Source: Flavobacteriaceae bacterium (GTDB lineage Bacteria; Bacteroidota; Bacteroidia; Flavobacteriales; Flavobacteriaceae). Taken from it: a DNA stretch of 64,000 bases. Every line of letters starts with the position of its first letter. Within the stretch, counting starts at the first letter, position 1. The DNA lies in contig QXZA01000023.1 in assembly GCA_009886625.1 (NCBI GenBank), positions 20,627-84,626 of the forward strand. The letters are read 5' to 3'. The notes under the pieces are model-generated. The model saw only the letters and a program-made list of their open reading frames with translations. It did not search any database and was not told where the DNA came from. The position numbers and the translations under genes are program-made. Of the stretch, positions 8,532 through 15,820 are shown piece by piece.

Positions 8532-9722
8532 ATGAAAAAAAAAACTTTCCTTCTTTATATTAGTTTAATTTTCTTGACTTGTGACACAAACCTTAATCGT
8601 ATTGAGAACGTCTTAAAGAATACAAATCCTAAAATTCAGTACCTAACGAAAAACGCAGCAGCGCATGAGATTCAGATTTTGCTTACCGAGATAAAGCGCG
8701 ATACTCTGGGTCAGCCGTGTTTTATTGAAACGGCATATCAAGTAGATGAGGAACAATATTTTTATCCTGCAAGCACTGCCAAGCTCCCCATTGCTGCACT
8801 TGCATTACAGAAAATTAAGGAGTTAAATGCCAATGGTATTTCTATTACAGCCAATACACCTTTCCAAATAAATACACCACATGGAGAAAGCTTAGTGCTT
8901 CAAGATTCAACTGAATTTGAGGGCAAACTCACCCTCGCCCATTTGATTAAAAAAATCTTTTTAGTAAGTGATAATGAAGCTTACAGCTATCTTTTTGATT
9001 TTTTAGGAAGAGATTATATCAACGCTGCCTTGAAAGAAAAAGGCTTAACACATACTCAAATTCAACATAAATTTTTACTTAATGCAGACAATGAAAATAC
9101 GTGGGAATATTTCTTTTTTGATAAAAATGGAGACACGCTTTATCACCAAAATTCCATCAAGTCCAGTGAGCTACTAAATAATTCAAATTTAAAAGGAATT
9201 CATAAAGGGAAAGGCTATCTAAAAGAGGGCGAATTAATCAATGAGCCTATGGATTTTAGCCTTAAAAATAGAATTTCAATTCGAGACTTAAATGGGATAC
9301 TCAAGCGCTTGATTTTTCCTGAAGTTTTTTTAAAAGAACAACAGTTTAACTTAACAGAAAGTGACTATAAGTTTTTAAGATATTGGATGAGTCGGACTAC
9401 GACAGAGAGTAAAATAGATGCTTACAACACAGGCGAATATTGGGATAGTTATGGAAAATTTTTGATTTATGGAGATCAAAAAGGGGCAATGCACAATAGA
9501 ATTCGTATTTATAATAAAGTAGGATACGCATACGGGACACTCACGGATGTTGCTTACATACACGATTTAGAAAATGAGCTTGAATTTTTTTTGACAGCAA
9601 CTATTTTAGTGAATTCAAACCAAATTTTTAATGACGATACTTATGAGTTTGAGCAGGTGGGAATTCCATTTTTAGCTGCTCTTGGACAAGAGATACTTAC
9701 GGACCTTCAAACGAATAAGTAA
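8532..9722 (+). CDS. Serine hydrolase lipoprotein, class A beta-lactamase fold
   Basis: The 396-residue protein has a lipoprotein signal (IFLTC, Cys at about 17). The motif STAK (residues 81-84) provides the nucleophile Ser and general-base Lys of the class A beta-lactamase and PBP fold, and SDN (146-148) is the second conserved motif. In the place of KTG there is KVGYAYG near residue 334. The protein is longer than class A beta-lactamases, and an extra stretch of about 100 residues lies between the SDN and KVG motifs. It may be a periplasmic or surface hydrolase of beta-lactams, esters or peptides; antibiotic resistance is not implied. It starts 71 nt after the nucleotidyltransferase gene, in the same direction, but a shared function is not evident. 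Confidence 0.72.
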   Translation: MKKKTFLLYISLIFLTCDTNLNRIENVLKNTNPKIQYLTKNAAAHEIQILLTEIKRDTLGQPCFIETAYQVDEEQYFYPASTAKLPIAALALQKIKELNANGISITANTPFQINTPHGESLVLQDSTEFEGKLTLAHLIKKIFLVSDNEAYSYLFDFLGRDYINAALKEKGLTHTQIQHKFLLNADNENTWEYFFFDKNGDTLYHQNSIKSSELLNNSNLKGIHKGKGYLKEGELINEPMDFSLKNRISIRDLNGILKRLIFPEVFLKEQQFNLTESDYKFLRYWMSRTTTESKIDAYNTGEYWDSYGKFLIYGDQKGAMHNRIRIYNKVGYAYGTLTDVAYIHDLENELEFFLTATILVNSNQIFNDDTYEFEQVGIPFLAALGQEILTDLQTNK

Positions 9723-9728
9723 ACGGAA

Positions 9729-10673
9729 TTACAGCAGTCCTAAGGCAACTAAGCGTTGGCGAAGAAACGCTCCAGCAGTGATGTCCTCGTATTTTTTAGG
9801 ATGAACATCATTGATCATTTGTGGTAAACAATCCAAAGGCATTTGCGGAATAGGATGCATGAAGAAGGGAAGAGAGTAGCGCGCATTTCCCCACTCTTCT
9901 TTTGGAGGATTTACAACGCGGTGAATGGTCGAGGGTAGGTGATTGTTAGTAAGGCGTGAAAGCATATCACCAATATTAATCATCAATTCATCAGGTGCGG
10001 CAACAGCGTCAATCCACTCTTCTTTTCGGTTGAGAACTTGCAAGCCTCCTCCCTGTGAGCCCATAAGAAGCGTGATTAAATTGATGTCCCCATGAGCAGC
10101 AGCGCGCTCGGCATCTTGAGGCGCTTGAGAAATGGGTGGGTAGTGAATCGCCCGTAGAATAGAGTTTCCCTCCCGGATAAAATGATCAAAATAAAACTCA
10201 TCTAACCCTAAATACAATGCAATGGCTTGAAGTAAAACTTCAGCTGTTTTTTCTAGCTTTTTATAAACCAGATTTCCCACCTTATTGAAGTTTTCCAGCT
10301 CTTTGACTTGGATATTTTCCGGGTATATTTCCTTGAGATCAGGATGAGCTTCGAGATCTTGACCAAAATGCCAAAACTCTTTCAGATCCCCAGTAGTTCG
10401 TCCTGCTGCGTGTTCTTTTCCAAAACCCGTATAGCCTCTTTGTCCTCCACCTCCATGGGTTTCATATCCTTCTTTAGTGGATTTAGGCAGGGCGAAAAAG
10501 CCCTTAATTTCATGGTATAATGTTTCTTGAAGTTCTTTCTCCAAAAAGTGTCCTTTAAGCGCAAGAAATCCAATTTCTTGAAACGAAGCACCAATGTGTT
10601 TTACAAAAGCGGCTTTGCGTTTGGGATCATTGGAAAGAAAGTCATTTAAATCAGCTTGTGGGATGTGTTGCAT
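9729..10673 (-). CDS. 2-oxoglutarate/Fe(II) oxygenase, isopenicillin N synthase family
   Basis: The protein has about 314 residues with a start chosen at ATG 10673 (MQHIPQADL); a longer ORF would include the terminator hairpin at 10691-10714 as coding sequence and is unlikely. It is a non-haem iron oxygenase of the isopenicillin N synthase-like type. The double-stranded beta-helix shows the metal triad HGD and, near residue 236, TIHRVVNP, and the 2-oxoglutarate-binding RYSLPFF. The N-terminal DIOX_N-like part runs to about residue 115. The oxidised substrate cannot be inferred: these enzymes act in hydroxylation, cyclisation and desaturation reactions. A short leader-like ORF and an intrinsic terminator lie just upstream on the same strand, so attenuation is possible. 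Confidence 0.85.
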   Translation of the reverse strand: MQHIPQADLNDFLSNDPKRKAAFVKHIGASFQEIGFLALKGHFLEKELQETLYHEIKGFFALPKSTKEGYETHGGGGQRGYTGFGKEHAAGRTTGDLKEFWHFGQDLEAHPDLKEIYPENIQVKELENFNKVGNLVYKKLEKTAEVLLQAIALYLGLDEFYFDHFIREGNSILRAIHYPPISQAPQDAERAAAHGDINLITLLMGSQGGGLQVLNRKEEWIDAVAAPDELMINIGDMLSRLTNNHLPSTIHRVVNPPKEEWGNARYSLPFFMHPIPQMPLDCLPQMINDVHPKKYEDITAGAFLRQRLVALGLL

Positions 10674-10682
10674 TAAAAAAAG

Positions 10683-10714
10683 AAATAAAAAAAGCGGACC
10701 CATCGGTCCGCTTT
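10683..10714 (-). terminator. Strong intrinsic terminator
   Basis: On the minus strand a perfect 10-bp stem (arms 10705-10714 and 10691-10700, containing AAAGCGGACC) with a 4-nt loop is followed by a T-rich run. It lies after the 21-codon ORF at 10731-10796 and before the oxygenase start at 10673, so it either ends a tiny transcript or acts as an attenuator for the oxygenase gene. Confidence 0.85.
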
Positions 10715-10730
10715 GTATAGATAAGGAAAA

Positions 10731-10796
10731 TTACAGTGGCGCTACTTGCGTAGGCGCCTGCTGTTCACGATTCCTCAAATGATTTTCATAAAACAT
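10731..10796 (-). CDS. 21-residue microgene with extended Shine-Dalgarno
   Basis: The ORF reads from ATG 10796 to TAA 10731 and encodes a hydrophilic 21-residue peptide (MFYENHLRNREQQAP, then TQVAPL). Upstream is a 13-nt stretch (TAGAAAGGAGGTG, 10813-10801) complementary to the 3' end of Bacteroidota 16S rRNA, with 6 nt between the GGAGG core and ATG. Such extended pairing is exceptional in a phylum in which most genes lack any Shine-Dalgarno site. A second mini-ORF (MFNLM, 10828-10811) ends inside it. Downstream comes the strong terminator, upstream the promoter box at 10859-10866. The peptide has no recognised relatives. It may be a regulatory leader, a small gene in its own right, or mainly an RNA. 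Confidence that it is translated is moderate. Confidence 0.5.
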   Translation of the reverse strand: MFYENHLRNREQQAPTQVAPL

Positions 10797-10800
10797 AAGA

Positions 10801-10813
10801 CACCTCCTTTCTA
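10801..10813 (-). promoter_or_regulatory. Extended Shine-Dalgarno sequence
   Basis: On the minus strand the 13 nt TAGAAAGGAGGTG are complementary to the 16S rRNA 3' tail. They lie 4 nt before the start codon of the 21-codon ORF, at ideal core spacing. The genes in this window otherwise show few such sites, the yceD start (GGAGG before 14935) being another exception. Confidence 0.65.
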
Positions 10814-10858
10814 CATTAAATTAAACATAGCTGTTGTCACAGCATTAACTTCTCGTCT

Positions 10859-10866
10859 CAAATATA
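10859..10866 (-). promoter_or_regulatory. Promoter -7 box for microgene
   Basis: TATATTTG on the minus strand is a full match to the Bacteroidota -7 consensus TAnnTTTG. A matching -33 TTG is not seen at the usual 19-20 nt distance. Transcription would start near 10852, giving a unit of about 160 nt that ends at the terminator near 10690. Confidence 0.5.
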
Positions 10867-10891
10867 ATAATAGGAAGCTTTGGTGCGACAC

Positions 10892-12160
10892 TTATTTCAC
10901 AATTTTTTTCAACGTCAATCCTTGAACTAATATAGTAAATAAAACTACAGCATAGGTTAGTATCAAAATGAGTTCCTTTCCGTCTCCAATTGTGTCTGGA
11001 AGGTTAAGTGCTAGGGCGATACTGAGCCCTCCTCTTAATCCACCCCAAGTAATTATTAGGGCAGTATTCTTTTCGAATGTCATTCTATAAGAAAGAATTT
11101 TGATAGGAATAAACACTCCAATCCCTCTAGAAACGACCACCAATAAAATGACCAAAAGGATAATAACTAAATAAGAAGTATCAAAGTTTTGAAGAATTGG
11201 AATAATTTCTAGACCGATTAAAATAAACAGGATGGCGTTTAGCGTTTCGTCAAGTAGATGCCAAAACTTATAGACGTAGTCTCCCATGGCTTTTTGAACA
11301 CCGTCTTGTTTTTTGTCTGTATCAATATTTTGATTTAAAAAGAGTCCCATAACGACCACTCCTAGAACAGCTGAAAAATGAAATAAATGTGAGATGATTG
11401 GGACCAGAAGAACAAGTGAAAGTGTAATTAATACCTCTAATTCCACATGAGTGTTTTCAATATATTTAACCAGTTTTAGACCTAAAAAGCCTAATACAGC
11501 ACCCATGACCACACCTCCTATAACTTCTTGTGCAAAGAGAGAGCCTACACTTTGAAGCGTTACATTATCAATTCCCTCAATTTTAATACTTAGTAGCGTT
11601 AAAAAGACAACAACTCCAATTCCATCATTAAATAATGATTCTCCTGCAATTCTTGTTTCGGTTATTTTAGAAAGGTTCATTTTTTTAACCATGGCCAAAA
11701 CAGCAATGGGGTCGGTTGGAGCAATCAATGATCCGAACAATAAACAGTCAACGTAGGTAAGACCCAATGAACTCAGCCCTAAAAAAGGTTGCTGAACTAA
11801 CCAAAAAACACCTGTACCTACTGCAAATGTTGAAAAGAGAACCCCGAAAGTGGCTAAAAATAATACTGTCAGTCGGTCTTTTAAAAGTTCGTGAACATCC
11901 ACACTAATGGCTCCTGCAAATAAGAGGAAAGGGAGCATAACGTCAATTAATAAGACACTAAAATCAAACTCTTTAGTGAGTTGGGTCATATAATTTAAAA
12001 ACTCGGGAGAAATCAAACCAGCAATCATAATGATAAGCGATAATACAATTGCTAAAACCATTAGACCTATGGTTTGAGGAAGCTTCAAAACACGAAGGTT
12101 GATGATTGAAAAAATGGATGCTAAAGAGAGTAATAAGGTAGAGAGTTCTAGTAAATTCAT
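10892..12160 (-). CDS. Na+/H+ antiporter, CPA1 family
   Basis: The 422-residue protein is a multi-pass inner-membrane cation/proton antiporter of the NhaP/CPA1 type that exchanges Na+ or K+ for H+. Hydrophobic segments run the whole length (about 12). The conserved ion-binding region is visible as PTDP (Asp about 150), followed by GESLFNDG (residues 173-180), which supplies the second conserved Asp of the family. It is shorter than the NhaP proteins with a C-terminal cytoplasmic regulatory domain. It lies 28 nt after ribE (start at 12160, ribE stop at 12189), on the same strand, so the two may share a transcript although their functions are unrelated. Confidence 0.87.
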   Translation of the reverse strand: MNLLELSTLLLSLASIFSIINLRVLKLPQTIGLMVLAIVLSLIIMIAGLISPEFLNYMTQLTKEFDFSVLLIDVMLPFLLFAGAISVDVHELLKDRLTVLFLATFGVLFSTFAVGTGVFWLVQQPFLGLSSLGLTYVDCLLFGSLIAPTDPIAVLAMVKKMNLSKITETRIAGESLFNDGIGVVVFLTLLSIKIEGIDNVTLQSVGSLFAQEVIGGVVMGAVLGFLGLKLVKYIENTHVELEVLITLSLVLLVPIISHLFHFSAVLGVVVMGLFLNQNIDTDKKQDGVQKAMGDYVYKFWHLLDETLNAILFILIGLEIIPILQNFDTSYLVIILLVILLVVVSRGIGVFIPIKILSYRMTFEKNTALIITWGGLRGGLSIALALNLPDTIGDGKELILILTYAVVLFTILVQGLTLKKIVK

Positions 12161-12188
12161 AATGATTATTTTTGTTTAAAATAAGAAA

Positions 12189-12776
12189 TTATTTTTTTAG
12201 GTAGAGTTTTGAAAGGTATTTGCCAATCAAGTCAAACTCTAAGTTCACTATTTTGCCAGGGGCTAATTTGTGAAAGTTTGTATGCTCATAGGTATAGGGA
12301 ATGATAGCCACAGAAAAGCGATCTTCTAATGAGTCTACCACAGTAAGACTTACGCCATTTACGGTGATTGACCCTTTTTCAATGGTAATATTACCTTTGC
12401 TTGGATCATAGACAAAAGTATAGGTCCAACTGCCATCCTGATTAGAAGAACTTATACATTCTGCAGTTTGGTCTACATGGCCTTGAACCATATGTCCATC
12501 CAATCGATCTCCTAATTTCATCGCCCGCTCGAGATTGAGCAAGTCACCTGTTTGAAGGGTTCCCAGATTTGTTTTATTTAGAGTTTCATCTATGGCAGTT
12601 ACCGTGTAGGAATTGCTGTCACAAGCTACCACAGTTAGACACACTCCATTGTGAGCCACACTTTGATCAATTTTTAAGCTCGAAGCTAATTCACTTTCAA
12701 GGGTGATATGTAAATTCGTATCTTCTTTTTTTAGCTCGGTTATCTTTCCGAACGCTTCGATAATTCCTGTAAACAT
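12189..12776 (-). CDS. ribE: Riboflavin synthase, alpha subunit
   Basis: The 195-residue cytoplasmic enzyme converts two 6,7-dimethyl-8-ribityllumazine molecules to riboflavin and a pyrimidine, the last step of riboflavin synthesis. The start at ATG 12776 gives the canonical MFTGIIEAFGKI; the longer upstream ORF would add an unlikely leader. The protein has the two homologous lumazine-binding repeats: the first with NGVCLTVV and the second with NGVSLTVV, plus GHMVQGHVDQTA in between. Length fits the family. The gene is divergent from pdxA, with 50 nt between the starts, so one short region holds both promoters. Confidence 0.95.
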   Translation of the reverse strand: MFTGIIEAFGKITELKKEDTNLHITLESELASSLKIDQSVAHNGVCLTVVACDSNSYTVTAIDETLNKTNLGTLQTGDLLNLERAMKLGDRLDGHMVQGHVDQTAECISSSNQDGSWTYTFVYDPSKGNITIEKGSITVNGVSLTVVDSLEDRFSVAIIPYTYEHTNFHKLAPGKIVNLEFDLIGKYLSKLYLKK

Positions 12777-12826
12777 GCGTTTTAAATTAGTTACATTTGC
12801 CTCAAAAATAAGTATAAAAACCAGTA

Positions 12827-13834
12827 ATGAGTGAAATCCCAAAAATTAGAGTCGGAATTTCTGTTGGAGACCCCAACGGTATAGGATTTGAAATTATTTT
12901 AAAAACTTTTTCAGACAAGCGTATTTTTGATTTTTTTACCCCTGTGGTATTTGCTCATCATAAAAATTTTATTGAAGAACGAAAAAAATTAGGAATAACT
13001 GTCAGTGTGTTTTCTTTGAGTAATATCAAAAATCCGAACAAAGGACAGTTAAATGTTGTGAATGTTTGGGACGCTCCTTTTCCAATTGTCTATGGAAAGG
13101 AACAAGCAGAAGCAGGATTACGAGCAATTACCTCATTGGAAGCAGCCACTCTTGCTTTAAAAAATAGAGACGTTGATGTTTTAGTTACAGCACCCATTCA
13201 CAAAAAAAGCATTCAGTCTGAGGCCTTCAAATTTCCAGGTCATACCGATTATTTGAATGCGCAACTTGAGGGGCAAAGTTTAATGTTTATGGTAACAGAC
13301 CAGCTCAAGGTGGCTTTGATGAGTGATCATATTCCTTTGAAAGATGTCGTTGGTTATTTGAATGAAGATAAAATCAACACCAAAATTGCATTATTAGAAA
13401 AAAGTTTAATTCAAGATTTTGGAATTCAACGGCCTAAAATTGCTGTCTTGGGAATCAATCCACACACTGGTGATAATGGTGTAATTGGAGAGGAAGACGA
13501 TACGCTTTTAACTCCTGTTATTAAGAAATGGAATGAAAAAGGGAGCCTCGTTTTTGGACCTTATCCTGCCGATGGGTTTTTTGGAAATCAAAGCTATTCC
13601 AAGTTTGATGCCGTATTAGCTATCTATCACGATCAGGGGTTGATTCCATTTAAAACCTTATCCTTTGGTCAAGGCGTCAATTTTACTGCAGGCTTGAGTC
13701 ATGTCCGTACTTCGCCAGATCATGGTACTGCTTTTGATTTAGCCGGCAAGGGAGTTGCAGATCCAAGTTCATTTTCTGAAGCGGTGTATCGGGCACGTGA
13801 GATCTTTAATAAAAGAAACGAGGAGTTCTCTTGA
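12827..13834 (+). CDS. pdxA: 4-hydroxythreonine-4-phosphate dehydrogenase
   Basis: The 335-residue enzyme oxidises 4-phosphohydroxy-L-threonine and acts in the deoxyxylulose-5-phosphate-dependent route to pyridoxal phosphate. Visible features are GDPNGIGFEI near the N-terminus, FPGHTDYL (metal and substrate binding), and YHDQGLIPFKTL in the C-terminal half. Length is normal. The start at 12827 leaves 50 nt to the divergent ribE start. It is followed after 8 nt by the convergent BASS transporter gene, so no operon partner lies downstream. Confidence 0.96.
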   Translation: MSEIPKIRVGISVGDPNGIGFEIILKTFSDKRIFDFFTPVVFAHHKNFIEERKKLGITVSVFSLSNIKNPNKGQLNVVNVWDAPFPIVYGKEQAEAGLRAITSLEAATLALKNRDVDVLVTAPIHKKSIQSEAFKFPGHTDYLNAQLEGQSLMFMVTDQLKVALMSDHIPLKDVVGYLNEDKINTKIALLEKSLIQDFGIQRPKIAVLGINPHTGDNGVIGEEDDTLLTPVIKKWNEKGSLVFGPYPADGFFGNQSYSKFDAVLAIYHDQGLIPFKTLSFGQGVNFTAGLSHVRTSPDHGTAFDLAGKGVADPSSFSEAVYRAREIFNKRNEEFS

Positions 13835-13842
13835 AACCCTTC

Positions 13843-14763
13843 TTAGTTTTTATTTTTAAAAAGACTCACAAAAAGGCTTCCCAATAAAGAGTGAATCAAA
13901 CTTGATATTGCGGCTGGGATAGCCACAATTGGATTTGAAAAATTTTCTCGAGCCAGAACAACACCCAATCCTGAATTTTGCATCCCCACTTCTATTGAAA
14001 TGGTTTTGGCAACGCTCCAGCTTTTAAATAAACTCAAGCTGATTAAAAATCCAAACAGAAAACCAATGGAGTGAAGACAAAGAAGAGCCAAAATCAACTG
14101 AATCCCTGAATTCAAAATAATTTCTTTTCCTTGTCCGATAATACTAGCCACGATTAACGTAATGAGGAGCACTGCAACGGGAGGGGCAAACGGAAGAATT
14201 TTTGAGGTAGACTTTGGGAGGTACCGATTGAGAATAACTCCCAAAAGAATTGGAAGTAAAACCACTTTCAATGTTGAATAAAAAAGACCTGCTGCGTCTA
14301 CATTAACGTAACTTCCAGAAAGTTGGCTTGTTAAATAGGGAGTGAGAAGAATTGCCGCCAAAGTTGAAACAGTGGTCATACAAACGGAAAGGGCAACATT
14401 AGCCTTTGCTAGATAAGCAATGACATTTGATGCAGTCCCTCCCGGACAACAAGAAACCAAAATGAGTCCAACAGCAAAGAAAGTAGGTAAATCAAAAACT
14501 TTTCCTAGACCCCAACCCAAACTGGGCATTAGAATAAATTGCAATCCAATTCCAACAAGCACCCATTTGGGTTGTTTTAAAATTTGTTTAAAATCTGAAG
14601 CTTGTAACGTTAGTCCCATACCCAACATTATTCCTCCTAGACCCAGTGTTATAAGGGTGCCTTGAAACCAAGTGAAAAGCGGGGGATACATTAGTGCACC
14701 GCAAGAAAACAGGGCGACTATCAAAGGAAATGCAGCTGTTATTTTTTGAGTGTAGTGGTTCAA
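13843..14763 (-). CDS. Bile acid:sodium symporter family transporter (BASS)
   Basis: The 306-residue protein has about nine or ten hydrophobic segments and the family patterns GIMLGMGLTL near residue 45 and VSCCPGGTASNVIAYLAKA near residue 105, a stretch involved in sodium binding in known BASS structures. BASS members move organic anions such as bile acids, pyruvate, 2-keto acids or pantoate with Na+. The substrate here cannot be told from the sequence. The gene stands alone on the minus strand between convergent pdxA and divergent yceD. Confidence 0.85.
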   Translation of the reverse strand: MNHYTQKITAAFPLIVALFSCGALMYPPLFTWFQGTLITLGLGGIMLGMGLTLQASDFKQILKQPKWVLVGIGLQFILMPSLGWGLGKVFDLPTFFAVGLILVSCCPGGTASNVIAYLAKANVALSVCMTTVSTLAAILLTPYLTSQLSGSYVNVDAAGLFYSTLKVVLLPILLGVILNRYLPKSTSKILPFAPPVAVLLITLIVASIIGQGKEIILNSGIQLILALLCLHSIGFLFGFLISLSLFKSWSVAKTISIEVGMQNSGLGVVLARENFSNPIVAIPAAISSLIHSLLGSLFVSLFKNKN

Positions 14764-14883
14764 TTTTATAATTTCAAATCAAGATATCTCTTTTTTTTAT
14801 CTCGTGCACATTAGACTTGTGGCTTTCTATATTTTACTTGAATCTTTTTTTCGATATCGATTAAATGATAATCCATGCAATTT

Positions 14884-14898
14884 TAACGTATTACGTTA
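14884..14898. promoter_or_regulatory. Palindrome upstream of promoter box, possible operator
   Basis: TAACGTA at 14884-14890 and TACGTTA at 14892-14898 form 7-bp perfect arms around one T. The sequence lies just upstream of the -7 box at 14909-14916, so a bound dimeric regulator would cover the -33 to -17 region and could block transcription of yceD-rpmF and the fatty-acid genes. No regulator is identified. Confidence 0.45.
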
Positions 14899-14908
14899 TT
14901 TTTTTTTA

Positions 14909-14916
14909 TAAATTTG
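14909..14916 (+). promoter_or_regulatory. Promoter -7 box for yceD
   Basis: TAAATTTG is a full match to the Bacteroidota -7 consensus TAnnTTTG. The likely start of transcription is near 14922, giving a leader of only about 13 nt before ATG 14935. A GGAGG sequence precedes that ATG. Confidence 0.6.
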
Positions 14917-14934
14917 CCGCTCAATTGGAGGACA

Positions 14935-15456
14935 ATGGAAGTGTTAAAAGAATTTACTATCCCATTTGTGGGGTTAAAGGACGGTAAACACAGCTATTCT
15001 TTTCCAATAGACAATACGTTCTTTACGCATTTTGAGTATACCGATTTTGATCTCGTTGAGCTTGAAGCTAAACTAGTGTTAGATAAAAAGCCAACCTTTT
15101 TAGAATTAAGTTTTGATGTTCAAGGAAAAGTAAAACTTCCTTGTGACGTTTCTACAGAGTTATTTGATCTTCCTATCGATTCTAAATTTGACCTTTTAGT
15201 CAAATTTGGATCGAATACAGAAAGCAACTCAGATGAGATAATAATCTTTCCTGAGGGAACTTTTCAAATCAATGTGGCACAATATATTTATGAACTAATT
15301 ATTTTGGCCATTCCATTGAAACGCGTGCATCCAGGAATCGAAGACGGTACTTTACAAAGCGAGATTGTAAATAAACTTAAAGCGCTAGAACCTAAAGAAG
15401 AAAATTTAAATGGAGGTGAAGACCCCCGTTGGAATAAACTAAAAGATCTCTTGTAA
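14935..15456 (+). CDS. yceD: YceD/DUF177 family protein
   Basis: The 173-residue protein belongs to the YceD (DUF177) family, whose genes are very often placed just before rpmF, as here. The start at ATG 14935 has a GGAGG site 5 nt upstream and gives MEVLKEFTIPF; a start further upstream is not needed. The C-terminal half shows the conserved RVHPG segment, and the end is EDPRWNKLKDLL, a usual ending in Bacteroidota members. In plants and bacteria the family has been linked to 23S rRNA maturation, but its exact role is uncertain. It is 24 nt before rpmF. Confidence 0.88.
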   Translation: MEVLKEFTIPFVGLKDGKHSYSFPIDNTFFTHFEYTDFDLVELEAKLVLDKKPTFLELSFDVQGKVKLPCDVSTELFDLPIDSKFDLLVKFGSNTESNSDEIIIFPEGTFQINVAQYIYELIILAIPLKRVHPGIEDGTLQSEIVNKLKALEPKEENLNGGEDPRWNKLKDLL

Positions 15457-15480
15457 AAGCGATCACGTAAAACAATTATT

Positions 15481-15678
15481 ATGGCACATCCTAAACGGAA
15501 AATTTCCAAAACAAGAAGAGACAAAAGACGTACGCATTACAAAGCGGCTGATCAACAAATCGCAACTTGTACTACAACAGGTGAAGCACATCTATACCAC
15601 CGTGCTCATTGGCATGAAGGGAAATTGTATTACCGTGGAAAAGTTCTTGTTGACGCTGCAGCTACTGCTGAAGCTTAA
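15481..15678 (+). CDS. rpmF: 50S ribosomal protein L32
   Basis: The 65-residue protein begins [19 protein letters not shown], the strongly basic start typical of L32. The later part [13 protein letters not shown] and YRGKVL is normal for the family. It is part of the large ribosomal subunit. A hairpin and T-run follow at 15698-15726, so rpmF is likely to end one transcript with yceD, while fabH has its own promoter. Confidence 0.97.
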   Translation: MAHPKRKISKTRRDKRRTHYKAADQQIATCTTTGEAHLYHRAHWHEGKLYYRGKVLVDAAATAEA

Positions 15679-15697
15679 GCAATAAAATTAAACGTAT

Positions 15698-15726
15698 AGC
15701 TCTCCGTTTAGGAGGGCTTTTTTTTT
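15698..15726 (+). terminator. Intrinsic terminator after rpmF
   Basis: An 8-bp stem (15698-15705 with 15711-15718, one G-T pair) with a 5-nt loop is followed by about nine T. It separates yceD-rpmF from fabH and may allow partial read-through. Confidence 0.75.
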
Positions 15727-15732
15727 CAATTG

Positions 15733-15763
15733 TTTTGATTGCGTCAAAAAACTACTATCTTCA
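15733..15763 (+). promoter_or_regulatory. Likely promoter for fabH
   Basis: TTTTG at 15733-15737 and TATCTTCA at 15756-15763 resemble the -33 and -7 boxes of Bacteroidota, with 18 nt between them. The -7 box is imperfect (two mismatches with TAnnTTTG). It lies just past the rpmF terminator and before the fabH start. Confidence 0.4.
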
Positions 15764-15820
15764 CTTCGTAATAATGTATTTTTCTACTGAAAATTTATAA
15801 TGAATCAAGCGAGTAATATA

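Noticed and set aside
10674-10703. N-terminal extension of the oxygenase
   Set aside because: The added residues are encoded by the hairpin and T-run of a terminator; ATG 10673 matches the family start better.
10801-10813. Plus-strand match to the 16S rRNA 3' tail (CACCTCCTTTCTA)
   Set aside because: The flanking bases do not match 16S rRNA (no GGAT before it), so it is not an rRNA fragment. It is read as the minus-strand Shine-Dalgarno site.
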